Part shown: piece after piece, positions 1-4,965 of the stretch | Numbering within the stretch: the first letter of the stretch is position 1 | Layout: each line of letters opens with the position of its first letter | NCBI GenBank assembly: GCA_018969935.1 | Contig: JAGWXJ010000124.1 | Span: forward strand, 1-5,274 | Direction of reading: 5' to 3' | DNA: 5,274 bases | Origin: Alphaproteobacteria bacterium | Lineage (GTDB): Bacteria > Pseudomonadota > Alphaproteobacteria > Micavibrionales > UBA1664 | The notes under the pieces: generated by a model | Seen by the model: only the letters and a program-made list of their open reading frames with translations | Told to the model about the DNA's origin: nothing | Database searches by the model: none | Program-made: the position numbers and the translations under genes

Positions 1-464
1 CATCCGTTATCGGGCTTGAGCCTAGCGAGGGTATGCGCGCCCTATGCTTTGAAAAGGGGTTTTCTGCCAGCCGCTTCAATATGGTTGCCGGCGGCTATCA
101 ACCGAATAAACCACTTCCATTTGACGATGCCCATTTCGATATCTTCATGTCGTGCGGTGTACTGGAGTGGATTGAGTTTACACCGCATGTTTTCTCGGAA
201 TTCATGCGTGTCGTGAAGCCTGGCGGCCATCTTGCCTTCTCATACAGGACACATGCTGCAAGGGATGACCACGAAAAGCATGTCGCCTGCGTTAACCCGC
301 CGCTTTACGTGCATTCATATAGCCCTTCGGCCGTGCGTTCTTTCTTGAAAAATGCAGGTAGCGAGTTTTTGAGCCACGAGCGCACCGTTGGTTTCAGACA
401 CGGCGCGCGGGAATTTCTTTATGGGCTGATTGTTGTTCAGAAACCCCTCAAGCCTCATCCGTAA
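1..464 (+). CDS. Class I SAM-dependent methyltransferase, C-terminal part (5' end outside window)
   Basis: The reading frame is already open at base 3 and runs 153 residues to TAA at 462-464. The internal ATG at 33 is not the real start, because the residues before it (VIGLEPSEGM) match the family's SAM-binding region around the acidic residue after strand 2, here Glu6 of the visible part. Next come a motif-II-like segment, LPFDDAHFDIFMSCGVLEWI (about residues 38-57), and RVVKPGGHLAFSY (about 69-81). This order is typical of Methyltransf_11-type Rossmann methyltransferases. The glycine-rich motif I and the N-terminus lie left of the window. The substrate cannot be told: the C-terminal 70 residues carry no signature I recognise. 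The gene converges on the duplicated minus-strand genes, and its stop codon lies in the T-tract of their terminator. The family call is solid and the specific function unknown. Confidence 0.85.
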   Translation, partial: SVIGLEPSEGMRALCFEKGFSASRFNMVAGGYQPNKPLPFDDAHFDIFMSCGVLEWIEFTPHVFSEFMRVVKPGGHLAFSYRTHAARDDHEKHVACVNPPLYVHSYSPSAVRSFLKNAGSEFLSHERTVGFRHGAREFLYGLIVVQKPLKPHP

Positions 465-541
465 AAAAACGCGGGCAGGCGCTGGCCGCGAGGCTCAAAT
501 TCCAGCGTACAAAAAATCATGTTTTCGCTTAGCGATTCCAT
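455..541 (-). pseudogene. Truncated third copy of the duplicated gene (28 codons)
   Basis: One base after the stop of the second copy, an ATG at 541-539 opens a frame reading MESLSENMIFCTLEFEPRGQ and continuing R-LPAFFYG to TGA at 457-455. The first 21 residues match the N-terminus of the second copy except for V15 changed to F. Homology then stops abruptly near base 479, and the sequence runs into the terminator and the methyltransferase 3' end. A weak Shine-Dalgarno (AAGAAG, 550-555) lies 8 nt upstream. It is either a remnant of a third full gene or the partial repeat left by the duplication. If translated it gives only a short peptide, and I infer it has no function of its own. Confidence 0.7.
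463..490 (-). terminator. Rho-independent terminator of the duplicated-gene array
   Basis: On the minus strand, bases 490-470 fold as CGCGG-C-CAG / CGC loop / CTG-C-CCGCG, which is eight paired bases around one C-C mismatch. Seven Ts follow at 469-463. This is a standard intrinsic terminator for transcription leaving the array toward the methyltransferase. The 5' arm of the stem is coding sequence retained from the truncated third copy (the codons for PRGQR). The T-tract overlaps the methyltransferase stop codon (462-464) on the opposite strand. Confidence 0.7.
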
Positions 542-1469
542 AGCTACGGCTTCTTGCGCAAAAGACCGTAGACGGTTTTGCCGAGGCTGCACAATAAGGA
601 ATCATGCCACATTAGAATATCTACATCCAAATGCGGGAGATCGAAGGTGCCGCAGTATTCCCGCGTATCTTTCGGGTAGTACCGCTCCTCGCTCATCGCC
701 AAGCGCCCGCCGCGGCCTTTAATGACATCGGCTATGAATACGACAGGTACATAGTATTGCAATTCGCCATAATTTTGATCGACTTGCGCAGCGTGGTAAC
801 GGCGAACCGTGCTAATTATCAACCAGAAACCGAGGTCTGTATAAATACTCTTGTCGGCGGCTTCATCACCAGAGTCTGGCATATCAAATTTTGCACACGG
901 ACACCGATCACTGTGGTGAAAATACTCTTCGCTTTCAAAATGAAAACGCTGGCCGCGAGGCTCTACCTCCAGCGTACAAAAAATCATGTTTTCGCTTAGC
1001 GATTCCATGCTACGGCTTCCTGCGTAAAAGGCCGTAGACCGTTTTGCCAAGGCTGTGTAACAGCGATTTATGCTTCACCAGAATATCGATATCCAGATGC
1101 GGCAGGCCGAAGGTTCCGCAATATTCGCGGGTATCCTTCGGGTAGTACCGCTCCTCGCTCATCGCCAAACGCCCGCTGCGGCCTTTGATTACATCGGCGA
1201 TGAATACGACAGGTACATAGTATTTAAGGTCTGTTTTATAGAGTGATTCCTGTATGTTATGATGGCGTTGGACAGCACTTATGATCAGCCAAAAACCCAG
1301 ATCTATGTACACTTCCCTGTCCGCTGCCTCATCACCAGTGTCAGGCATATCAAATTTGGCGCACGGACACCGATCGCTGTGGTGAAAATATGCTTCACTT
1401 TCAAAATGGAAGCGCTGGCCGCGAGGTTCTACCTCCAGCGTACAAAAAATCATGTTTTCGCTTAATGAT
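479..1469 (-). repeat. Tandem duplication array, period about 467 bp, about 2.1 copies
   Basis: The motif GTACAAAAAATCATG (plus strand) recurs at 507, 974 and 1440, giving spacings of 467 and 466 bp. The 1-bp difference is the extra A in CCATAGCTACGG compared with CCATGCTACGG. Each full unit is one gene, head to tail on the minus strand. The third unit keeps only its first 60 or so bases (479-541). Flanks are well conserved between the two full units, while a 48-bp core (757-804 against 1223-1270) is strongly diverged without any indel. Confidence 0.85.
544..1008 (-). CDS. Uncharacterised acidic protein, second copy of a tandem duplicate (154 aa)
   Basis: I do not recognise this family. The protein is soluble-looking, with no signal peptide, and acidic (about 25 Asp/Glu against 17 Lys/Arg). 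It has a Cys-X-Cys pair in HHSDRCPCAKFDMPD (residues 31-45; Cys36 and Cys38), a hydrophobic stretch DLGFWLIIS (58-66), a strongly conserved YYVPVVFIADVIKGR (85-99), and LAMSEERYYPKDTREYCGTF (103-122). The frame can be extended to 1050, but ATG at 1008 is preferred. It lies one base after the stop of the first copy (TAG-C-ATG), has AGGAAG (1016-1021) 7 nt upstream, and gives the MESLSENM start also found in the truncated copy. It is therefore probably translated by coupling from the first copy. It is about 82% identical to that copy, with the differences concentrated in residues 69-84. An immunity-protein-like role is possible from the tandem divergent arrangement, but no toxin is visible, so no function is assigned. 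Confidence 0.75.
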   Translation of the reverse strand: MESLSENMIFCTLEVEPRGQRFHFESEEYFHHSDRCPCAKFDMPDSGDEAADKSIYTDLGFWLIISTVRRYHAAQVDQNYGELQYYVPVVFIADVIKGRGGRLAMSEERYYPKDTREYCGTFDLPHLDVDILMWHDSLLCSLGKTVYGLLRKKP

Positions 1470-1483
1470 GGCACTGATCTCAT
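1010..1483 (-). CDS. Uncharacterised acidic protein, first copy of a tandem duplicate (157 aa)
   Basis: This is the upstream paralogue of the preceding gene, with the same landmarks: SLSENMIFCTLEVEPRGQRF, the RCPCAKFDMPD Cys-X-Cys segment (residues 39-49), DLGFWLIISA (61-70), YYVPVVFIADVIKGR (88-102) and LGKTVYGLLRRKP at the C-terminus. The start is uncertain. The frame is open back to 1597, but homology to the second copy begins only at SLSENM, so the long upstream part is probably not coding. ATG at 1483 (MRSVPSLSENM) is listed because it gives an N-terminus like the second copy; ATG at 1453 (MIFCTLEVE) is the other candidate. Neither has a clear Shine-Dalgarno. A weak promoter at 1490-1518 would place the transcript start near 1483, which would suit a leaderless message. 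Family and function are unknown. Confidence 0.7.
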   Translation of the reverse strand: MRSVPSLSENMIFCTLEVEPRGQRFHFESEAYFHHSDRCPCAKFDMPDTGDEAADREVYIDLGFWLIISAVQRHHNIQESLYKTDLKYYVPVVFIADVIKGRSGRLAMSEERYYPKDTREYCGTFGLPHLDIDILVKHKSLLHSLGKTVYGLLRRKP

Positions 1484-1489
1484 GCGGAA

Positions 1490-1518
1490 CATATAGCGAA
1501 CATTTAAGGCGCTTACAA
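1490..1518 (-). promoter_or_regulatory. Candidate promoter of the duplicated-gene array
   Basis: Reading the minus strand, TTGTAA (1518-1513) and TATATG (1495-1490) are separated by 17 bp. Each matches the sigma-70-type consensus at four of six positions. The expected transcript start is near 1483, just upstream of the first copy. Such matches arise by chance, so this is a tentative call supported mainly by position. Confidence 0.3.
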
Positions 1519-1658
1519 GATTAATCCTGCAATTCTGGCCACCACTCTTTTGGCTTCCCAGCCCTGCAGGCCGCGTAACGTTCACTAGCCGAAGCATGGC
1601 ATATAGCGCCTTGCTGACTGCCTTTTTCTACAGTCGTTTTGTTGCGGATTTCGGATTT

Positions 1659-1775
1659 TTAGCGGCCGTCTTTTGCGAAGGCCTCTTTCATGTTTGCGAT
1701 GTCGTGCATGTTTGTGATGTCGTGCGGATTGTTATCGAGGTTCTGGCCGATTGCGCCTGTGAGCAGGCGTGGCAT
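1659..1775 (-). CDS. Doubtful small ORF downstream of and in frame with recO (38 aa)
   Basis: ATG at 1775-1773 opens a frame reading MPRLLTGAIGQNLDNNPHDI then TNMHDIANMKEAFAKDGR, ending at TAA (1661-1659). It lies in the same frame as recO, 24 nt beyond the recO TAG. The frame is open from that stop onward, so it could also be a former C-terminal extension. It contains an in-frame hexapeptide repeat, HDITNM-HDIANM, encoded by an 18-bp direct repeat. No Shine-Dalgarno is visible before the ATG, and an open frame of this length is not improbable by chance. I recognise no family. Confidence 0.2.
   Translation of the reverse strand: MPRLLTGAIGQNLDNNPHDITNMHDIANMKEAFAKDGR
1689..1724. repeat. Direct repeat, 2 x 18 bp
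   Basis: CATGTTTGCGATGTCGTG (1689-1706) is followed directly by CATGTTTGTGATGTCGTG (1707-1724), with one mismatch. The unit length is a multiple of three and encodes a hexapeptide repeat on the minus strand. It lies in the recO-to-array spacer (1484-1796), which otherwise shows only a perfect 6-bp hairpin (1754-1769) without a following T-tract. Confidence 0.8.
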
Positions 1776-1796
1776 CCATTTTTCAAGATGAATTTT

Positions 1797-2558
1797 CTAT
1801 TCCGCGAAAAACTCGGGCAGGCGCTGGCGGGGCTCGGGCAAGGCGTGGGTAGTGTGCGCATACAGGCGGTGCTCGAGGAAGTAGCCCGAGAGTTTGAGGC
1901 CGGATACAATTTCGGCGGCATCAACACCGCCCTCGCCGCGCAGGAAAGCGGGCAGCGGCAGCAGTTTTTCCTTGTACGGCCCTGCGGCCTCAAGTGATAC
2001 GGCGCGGCCCGATTTGGGGCTGACATACACAAGATTTTCCGTTGTACCCGTGACCGCGCATTTCGAGAGATCGAGGCCGAAGCCAAGTTCACGCAGCAGC
2101 GATAATTCCCAAAACACCAGTGCCGCGCCCCAGATTTCGCGGTCATGGCCCAGCATATCAAGCAGCGCAAGTGTGCCTGCAAACAGCGCCGGGTGGCTTT
2201 CACGCTCGGGTAGCGCTCGCTCGAGTGTCGTGCAAACGGACTGGAGGGCGGCCAAAGCCGCCGCATCATCAAGGGTTGCGGGGTTGGGGCCCGATGCGTC
2301 CTCGACCGTGTAACTGCCCAGCTGGCCTTCCGTGCGGGCATTCCAGCCCACTGTAAGCAAGGCGCCGGGCTGGAGTTGCGCGCGCAGCCGCGTGCTGGAC
2401 ATGCCGCCGTGCACATAGCCTGCGTGCCTGCCCAGTTTTTCGGTGAGCAGCGTGACTACGGCCGCGCCTTCGCCGTGCGGGCGGGCTGCCAGTACGATGC
2501 CGTTATCCTGAAATTGCTCCATGGCAACCATATTGGGCGATTCTTGCCTTATGGCCAT
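1797..2558 (-). CDS. recO: DNA repair protein RecO
   Basis: RecO works in the cytoplasm in the RecFOR recombination pathway. With RecR it helps load RecA on SSB-coated single-stranded DNA and anneals complementary strands. The protein is 253 aa, the usual family length. The N-terminal OB-fold region shows DNGIVLAARPHGEGAAVVTL (about residues 18-37) and then GRHAGYVHGG (43-52). A helical central part follows, then CAVTGTTENLVYVSP and SGRAVS (167-188), the remnant of the zinc-finger region, which keeps one Cys as is common in proteobacteria. The C-terminus has YFLEHRLYAHTTHALPEPR (226-244). Alignment with relatives would suggest starting at MEQFQDNG (ATG at 2522), but the ATG at 2558 has a very strong AGGAGG 7 nt upstream, so a 12-residue N-terminal extension is likely real. 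The gene is divergent from the toxin-antitoxin pair, with a 66-bp shared control region. No clear terminator follows it. Confidence 0.93.
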   Translation of the reverse strand: MAIRQESPNMVAMEQFQDNGIVLAARPHGEGAAVVTLLTEKLGRHAGYVHGGMSSTRLRAQLQPGALLTVGWNARTEGQLGSYTVEDASGPNPATLDDAAALAALQSVCTTLERALPERESHPALFAGTLALLDMLGHDREIWGAALVFWELSLLRELGFGLDLSKCAVTGTTENLVYVSPKSGRAVSLEAAGPYKEKLLPLPAFLRGEGGVDAAEIVSGLKLSGYFLEHRLYAHTTHALPEPRQRLPEFFAE

Positions 2559-2584
2559 TCCCTACCCTCCTTTACACCTTGAGT

Positions 2585-2605
2585 TAGCTAAGCTAGACTT
2601 AGCTA
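2585..2605. promoter_or_regulatory. Perfect inverted repeat, probable operator of the toxin-antitoxin operon
   Basis: TAGCTAAG (2585-2592), a 5-bp spacer CTAGA, and CTTAGCTA (2598-2605) form a perfect 8-bp dyad. AGCTAGACT also occurs twice as a direct repeat (2591-2599 and 2601-2609). It sits 20 bp upstream of the antitoxin ATG, between TTGAGT (2579-2584) and TAGACT (2604-2609). These are possible but poorly spaced (19 bp) -35 and -10 elements. Phd/YefM antitoxins, alone or with their toxin, typically bind such dyads to repress their own operon. Binding here is inferred. The site is also only about 27 bp upstream of the recO start on the other strand. Confidence 0.55.
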
Positions 2606-2624
2606 GACTAATACTTGAGGCATC

Positions 2625-2870
2625 ATGAAGCACGTCAACATCCATGAAGCGAAGACGACGCTATCGAAACTGGTGGCGGGGCTGGAAGGCGGCGGCGAAG
2701 CCATCGCCCTTTGCCGTGCGGGCAAACCCGTGGCGCACCTTATGCCCATGCCCCCTGCCCCTGCGCCTTTGGTTATGGGGCTGTTACAGGGGCAAATATG
2801 GGTATCCGATGATTTTGAGGGGTTTAGCGCTGCTGAAGGTGGGCTTTTTGGCCTCAAGGAGGGGGTATGA
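2625..2870 (+). CDS. Type II antitoxin, Phd/YefM family
   Basis: This 81-aa protein is predicted to neutralise the PIN toxin encoded directly downstream and to repress the operon. The N-terminal DNA-binding half is typical of the Phd/YefM fold: VNIHEAKTTLSKLVAGLEGG (residues 4-23), then EAIALCRAGKPVAHLMPM (25-42). The C-terminal tail, GLLQGQIWVSDDFEGF (52-67), resembles the toxin-binding end of antitoxins paired with Sll0205-like PIN toxins, where G-x-I-W-x-x-D-D-F is common. The start ATG has GAGG 4 nt upstream (TTGAGGCATCATG). The stop overlaps the toxin start (ATGA), the usual arrangement for translational coupling. Family assignment is firm; autoregulation is inferred from family knowledge and the dyad upstream. 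Confidence 0.9.
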   Translation: MKHVNIHEAKTTLSKLVAGLEGGGEAIALCRAGKPVAHLMPMPPAPAPLVMGLLQGQIWVSDDFEGFSAAEGGLFGLKEGV

Positions 2871-3247
2871 AGCGGTTTTTGCTGGATACAAAGGCCTTTT
2901 TGGCGGTTTTGGATGGTCAAATTGGGCTTTCCGATGCCTTTAAGGGTGTTTTTGAGGCCAAAGATGCTGTTTTTTATGTAAGTTCCATGAGTTTTTTTGA
3001 AATTGCGGTCAAGAAGGCGCTTAAAAAGGTGCGCGTGCCGGATAACCTTGCTGACATCACGAAAGCCAGCGGCATCCAGATATTACCCGTCCTGCCTGAA
3101 CATGCCTTGCGGACGGGGCGCCTGCCCTTCCATCACACCGACCCTTATGACCGCATGCTCATTGCGCAGGCCAAAACCGAGGGTATGACGCTGGTAAGCC
3201 ACAACCCGATCTTCAAAAAGTATCACGAGGACACCGTTACGGCCTGA
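2867..3247 (+). CDS. PIN-domain toxin, VapC-like (Sll0205-type)
   Basis: This 126-aa protein is a predicted Mg2+-dependent ribonuclease toxin held inactive by the antitoxin encoded just upstream. PIN landmarks are in order: FLLDTKAFLAVL with the first catalytic Asp at residue 7, SSMSFFEIAVKKALKK with Glu45, LPFHHTDPYDRMLIAQAKTE with Asp95, and MTLVSHNPIFKKY near the C-terminus. The HHTDPYDRMLIAQA motif is characteristic of the Sll0205-like PIN subgroup. In that last motif most relatives have Asp before the Pro/x-x-Phe; here it is Asn113, so the fourth acidic site may be altered. A strong AAGGAGG lies just before the start, inside the antitoxin gene, and the two genes share ATGA (4-bp overlap). 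A low-copy mutant toxin or a normal but atypical member are both possible. Confidence 0.9.
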   Translation: MKRFLLDTKAFLAVLDGQIGLSDAFKGVFEAKDAVFYVSSMSFFEIAVKKALKKVRVPDNLADITKASGIQILPVLPEHALRTGRLPFHHTDPYDRMLIAQAKTEGMTLVSHNPIFKKYHEDTVTA

Positions 3248-3267
3248 AACGTGCTACAACGATTCCC

Positions 3268-3915
3268 ATGATACCCGCCCGCCCGTTTTACATGATCCGC
3301 CACGGCGAAACCGTGATGAACGCCCTCAAACTTTCGTGCGGGGGCGGTATTGATACCCCCTTGAACGAGGATGGCCGCAGGCAGGCCGAGGCCGCAGCGC
3401 TGGCCCTTCAGGCTTTGGTTGAAAAGCCTACGCTTATCATCAATTCAGGGATGAGCAGAACGCGCGATACCACTGTTATCATTAATAAATACATCAATTT
3501 GCCCGTTCTGGAAGATAACGAACTGCGCGAGCACATGCTGGGTGAATGGGAGAACAAACCGTGGGATGACATCATCCCCCATTTGCGGGCCGGCACCAAA
3601 CCCGAGGGGGGCGAGAGCGCCGATGAGTTTGCCGCGCGCATCAAGGCCGCCCTTGCCCGCAACCTAGAAGAACATGCCAGCCAGCGCGTGCTGTTTGTTA
3701 CGCATGGCGGGTTGTTCCATTCCTTCCAGCGGATGCACGGCCAGCATCGCCGCACTTTTATCCCCAACGCCACGCTTCACCGCTTTGACCCCGAGCCCGC
3801 GCACCAGCCCATGCCGTGGCGCATACAGGTGCTCAACTGGACAGACGGGGGCCTTAAAATCAAGCCATCTCCCATCTGCCCTTCCCAGCCGGCACCGAAC
3901 CACGACCCCGCCTAA
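3268..3915 (+). CDS. Histidine phosphatase family protein (phosphoglycerate mutase superfamily)
   Basis: This 215-aa protein belongs to the branch-1 histidine phosphatases, which transfer or hydrolyse phosphate through a phosphohistidine intermediate. Visible catalytic parts: FYMIRHGETVMN with Arg11 and the nucleophile His12, TPLNEDGRRQAE (residues 30-41), SGMSRTRDT with Arg64 (60-68), NELREHMLGEWE with the likely acid Glu88 (84-95), and VLFVTHGGLFHSF with His146 (141-153). The proline-rich tail of about 20 residues (KPSPICPSQPAPNHDPA at the end) is dispensable-looking. The substrate cannot be decided: the set includes cofactor-dependent phosphoglycerate mutase, alpha-ribazole phosphatase and broad phosphatases, and the short length argues against a classic glycolytic dPGM. 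No Shine-Dalgarno is apparent before the ATG, which lies 20 bp after the toxin stop. It may still be read from the toxin-antitoxin transcript. Its stop overlaps the convergent permease stop by 4 bp. Confidence 0.88.
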   Translation: MIPARPFYMIRHGETVMNALKLSCGGGIDTPLNEDGRRQAEAAALALQALVEKPTLIINSGMSRTRDTTVIINKYINLPVLEDNELREHMLGEWENKPWDDIIPHLRAGTKPEGGESADEFAARIKAALARNLEEHASQRVLFVTHGGLFHSFQRMHGQHRRTFIPNATLHRFDPEPAHQPMPWRIQVLNWTDGGLKIKPSPICPSQPAPNHDPA

Positions 3916-4904
3916 ACCCCTGCCAGCCAAGCGTAAAGCGGGATCCCCACAATAACGTTGAACGGAAAGGTTACGGCCAGCGCGATGGTTGTCAGGCGCG
4001 GGGTATCCGCCTCGGGGATGGCGATTTTCATGGCGGCGGGGACCGCGATGTAGGATGCGGAGGCCGCAAGCGTGGTCATGACCATGGCATCGCCACCCGT
4101 TACGCCAAACAACCTACATGCGATATGGGCCAGGAAAGCGCCGAGCAACGGCATGCCTATGCCGAATGCCACATGGCCGATGGAGGGTTTGCGGCCTGCC
4201 TCCCCTTCCTTGCCGACGATGCTTGTCGCCGCCTTGAGGCCTGTATCGAGCAGGAAGAAGCACAAAACGCCTTTGAAAAGGGATGTGATGAAGACATTCA
4301 GCTCGCTTTGGCCGTGATCACCCGTGACGAGGCCGATGATGAAGGCACCGAGCAGCATGACAACGCTGCCGTTGAGGAACACCTCATGCATAAGCTCTTT
4401 CATGGAGAGCTTTGTTTTTCCTTCTTTTTTTGGGGTGTTTTTACCTATCAGGAAAAGAGCCGTCATGATGGCTGGCGTTTCCATTGCTGCCACAACGGCC
4501 ACCATATAACTGCCGTACTCAACACCTTTGACCTCCAGAAACGAGGTAGCGGCCACAAAGGTTACTACGCTGACAGAACCGTAATGGGCAGAGAGGGCCG
4601 CCGCATCCGCGACAGACATGCCTAGCAGCCTGCGCGCTATAGCGTAGCCTACCAGCGGTATCACCAAGCTGAGTGACATGCCGATAGCCAGCAGTTTTAC
4701 GGCATCTGCGGATATGCCGCTGCTGGATAGGGCAACGCCCCCCTTGAAGCCAATCGCCATCATCAGATAGAGCGCGAGGAACTTGCCTATGTTTTCAGGA
4801 ATCTCGAGGCGGGCGCGGGATAGACCGGCCACAAAACCAAGAACAAAAAACAGGATAATCGGCGAAAGCAAATTGAGCTTCGCAATGGCCAGCATTTCAA
4901 TCAT
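3912..4904 (-). CDS. Sodium-dependent bicarbonate transport family permease (SbtA-like)
   Basis: This 330-aa inner-membrane protein resembles SbtA, the Na+/HCO3- symporter first known from cyanobacteria and widespread in proteobacteria. About ten hydrophobic segments are visible, in two inverted halves of five split by a charged cytoplasmic loop (KNTPKKEGKTKLSMKELMHE). Family signatures: LYLMMAIGFKGGVAL in the second segment, ALSAHYGSVSVVTFVAATSF in the fourth, METPAIMTALFL in the fifth, and TLAASASYIAVPAAMKIAIP followed by ALAVTFPFNVIVGIPLY at the end. The frame can start at a TTG at 4922, but ATG at 4904 (MIEMLAIAKLNLL) is preferred because AAAGGAGA (4918-4911) lies 6 nt before it; from the TTG start this sequence would be coding. 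No SbtB/PII-like partner gene is in the window. No promoter is seen in the 61 bp upstream, which is mostly a terminator hairpin. Transport of bicarbonate is inferred from family. Confidence 0.9.
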   Translation of the reverse strand: MIEMLAIAKLNLLSPIILFFVLGFVAGLSRARLEIPENIGKFLALYLMMAIGFKGGVALSSSGISADAVKLLAIGMSLSLVIPLVGYAIARRLLGMSVADAAALSAHYGSVSVVTFVAATSFLEVKGVEYGSYMVAVVAAMETPAIMTALFLIGKNTPKKEGKTKLSMKELMHEVFLNGSVVMLLGAFIIGLVTGDHGQSELNVFITSLFKGVLCFFLLDTGLKAATSIVGKEGEAGRKPSIGHVAFGIGMPLLGAFLAHIACRLFGVTGGDAMVMTTLAASASYIAVPAAMKIAIPEADTPRLTTIALAVTFPFNVIVGIPLYAWLAGV

Positions 4905-4918
4905 CGGTTCTCTCCTTT
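4904..4918 (-). promoter_or_regulatory. Ribosome binding site deciding the permease start
   Basis: AAAGGAGA at 4918-4911 precedes ATG at 4904-4902 with a spacing of 6 nt. This favours the ATG over the in-frame TTG at 4922. The first three bases of the site (4918-4916) also belong to the terminator hairpin stem. Confidence 0.7.
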
Positions 4919-4957
4919 TCAAGAAAAAGGGGCCTTGCGGCCCCTTTTTCTTGAAAA
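4916..4957. terminator. Perfect 19-bp hairpin, bidirectional Rho-independent terminator
   Basis: TTTTCAAGAAAAAGGGGCC (4916-4934), loop TTGC, and its exact complement (4939-4957) form a 19-bp stem with a GGGGCC/GGCCCC core flanked by A and T runs. It works in principle on both strands. On the minus strand it lies 8 bp after the peptidase stop and should end that transcript, with the T-run CTTTTTC. The downstream arm ends directly against the permease Shine-Dalgarno. Confidence 0.92.
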
Positions 4958-4965
4958 CTCGAGGA

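Noticed and set aside
1484..1597. 38-residue N-terminal extension of the first duplicated gene
   Set aside because: Homology to the second copy begins at SLSENM, downstream of it; the extension has no Shine-Dalgarno and a candidate promoter lies inside it.
455..1600. Array considered as a mobile element or CRISPR-like repeat
   Set aside because: No transposase, terminal inverted repeats or short spaced repeats; the repeat unit is a whole gene.
1600..1608. Second CGCTATATG (minus strand), resembling the -10 at 1490
   Set aside because: No -35-like element is found at 16-18 bp upstream, so it is probably chance.
1754..1769. Perfect 6-bp hairpin (CGCCTG-TGAG-CAGGCG) considered as the recO terminator
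   Set aside because: No T-tract follows on the minus strand, and only a distant T5 on the plus strand.
1596..1997. 133-codon plus-strand ORF
   Set aside because: It largely lies antisense to recO and the spacer, has no Shine-Dalgarno or recognisable domain, and its Cys/Val-rich repeat is the shadow of the 18-bp direct repeat.
4125..4625. 166-codon plus-strand ORF
   Set aside because: It is antisense to the clearly recognisable SbtA-like permease and shows no family features.
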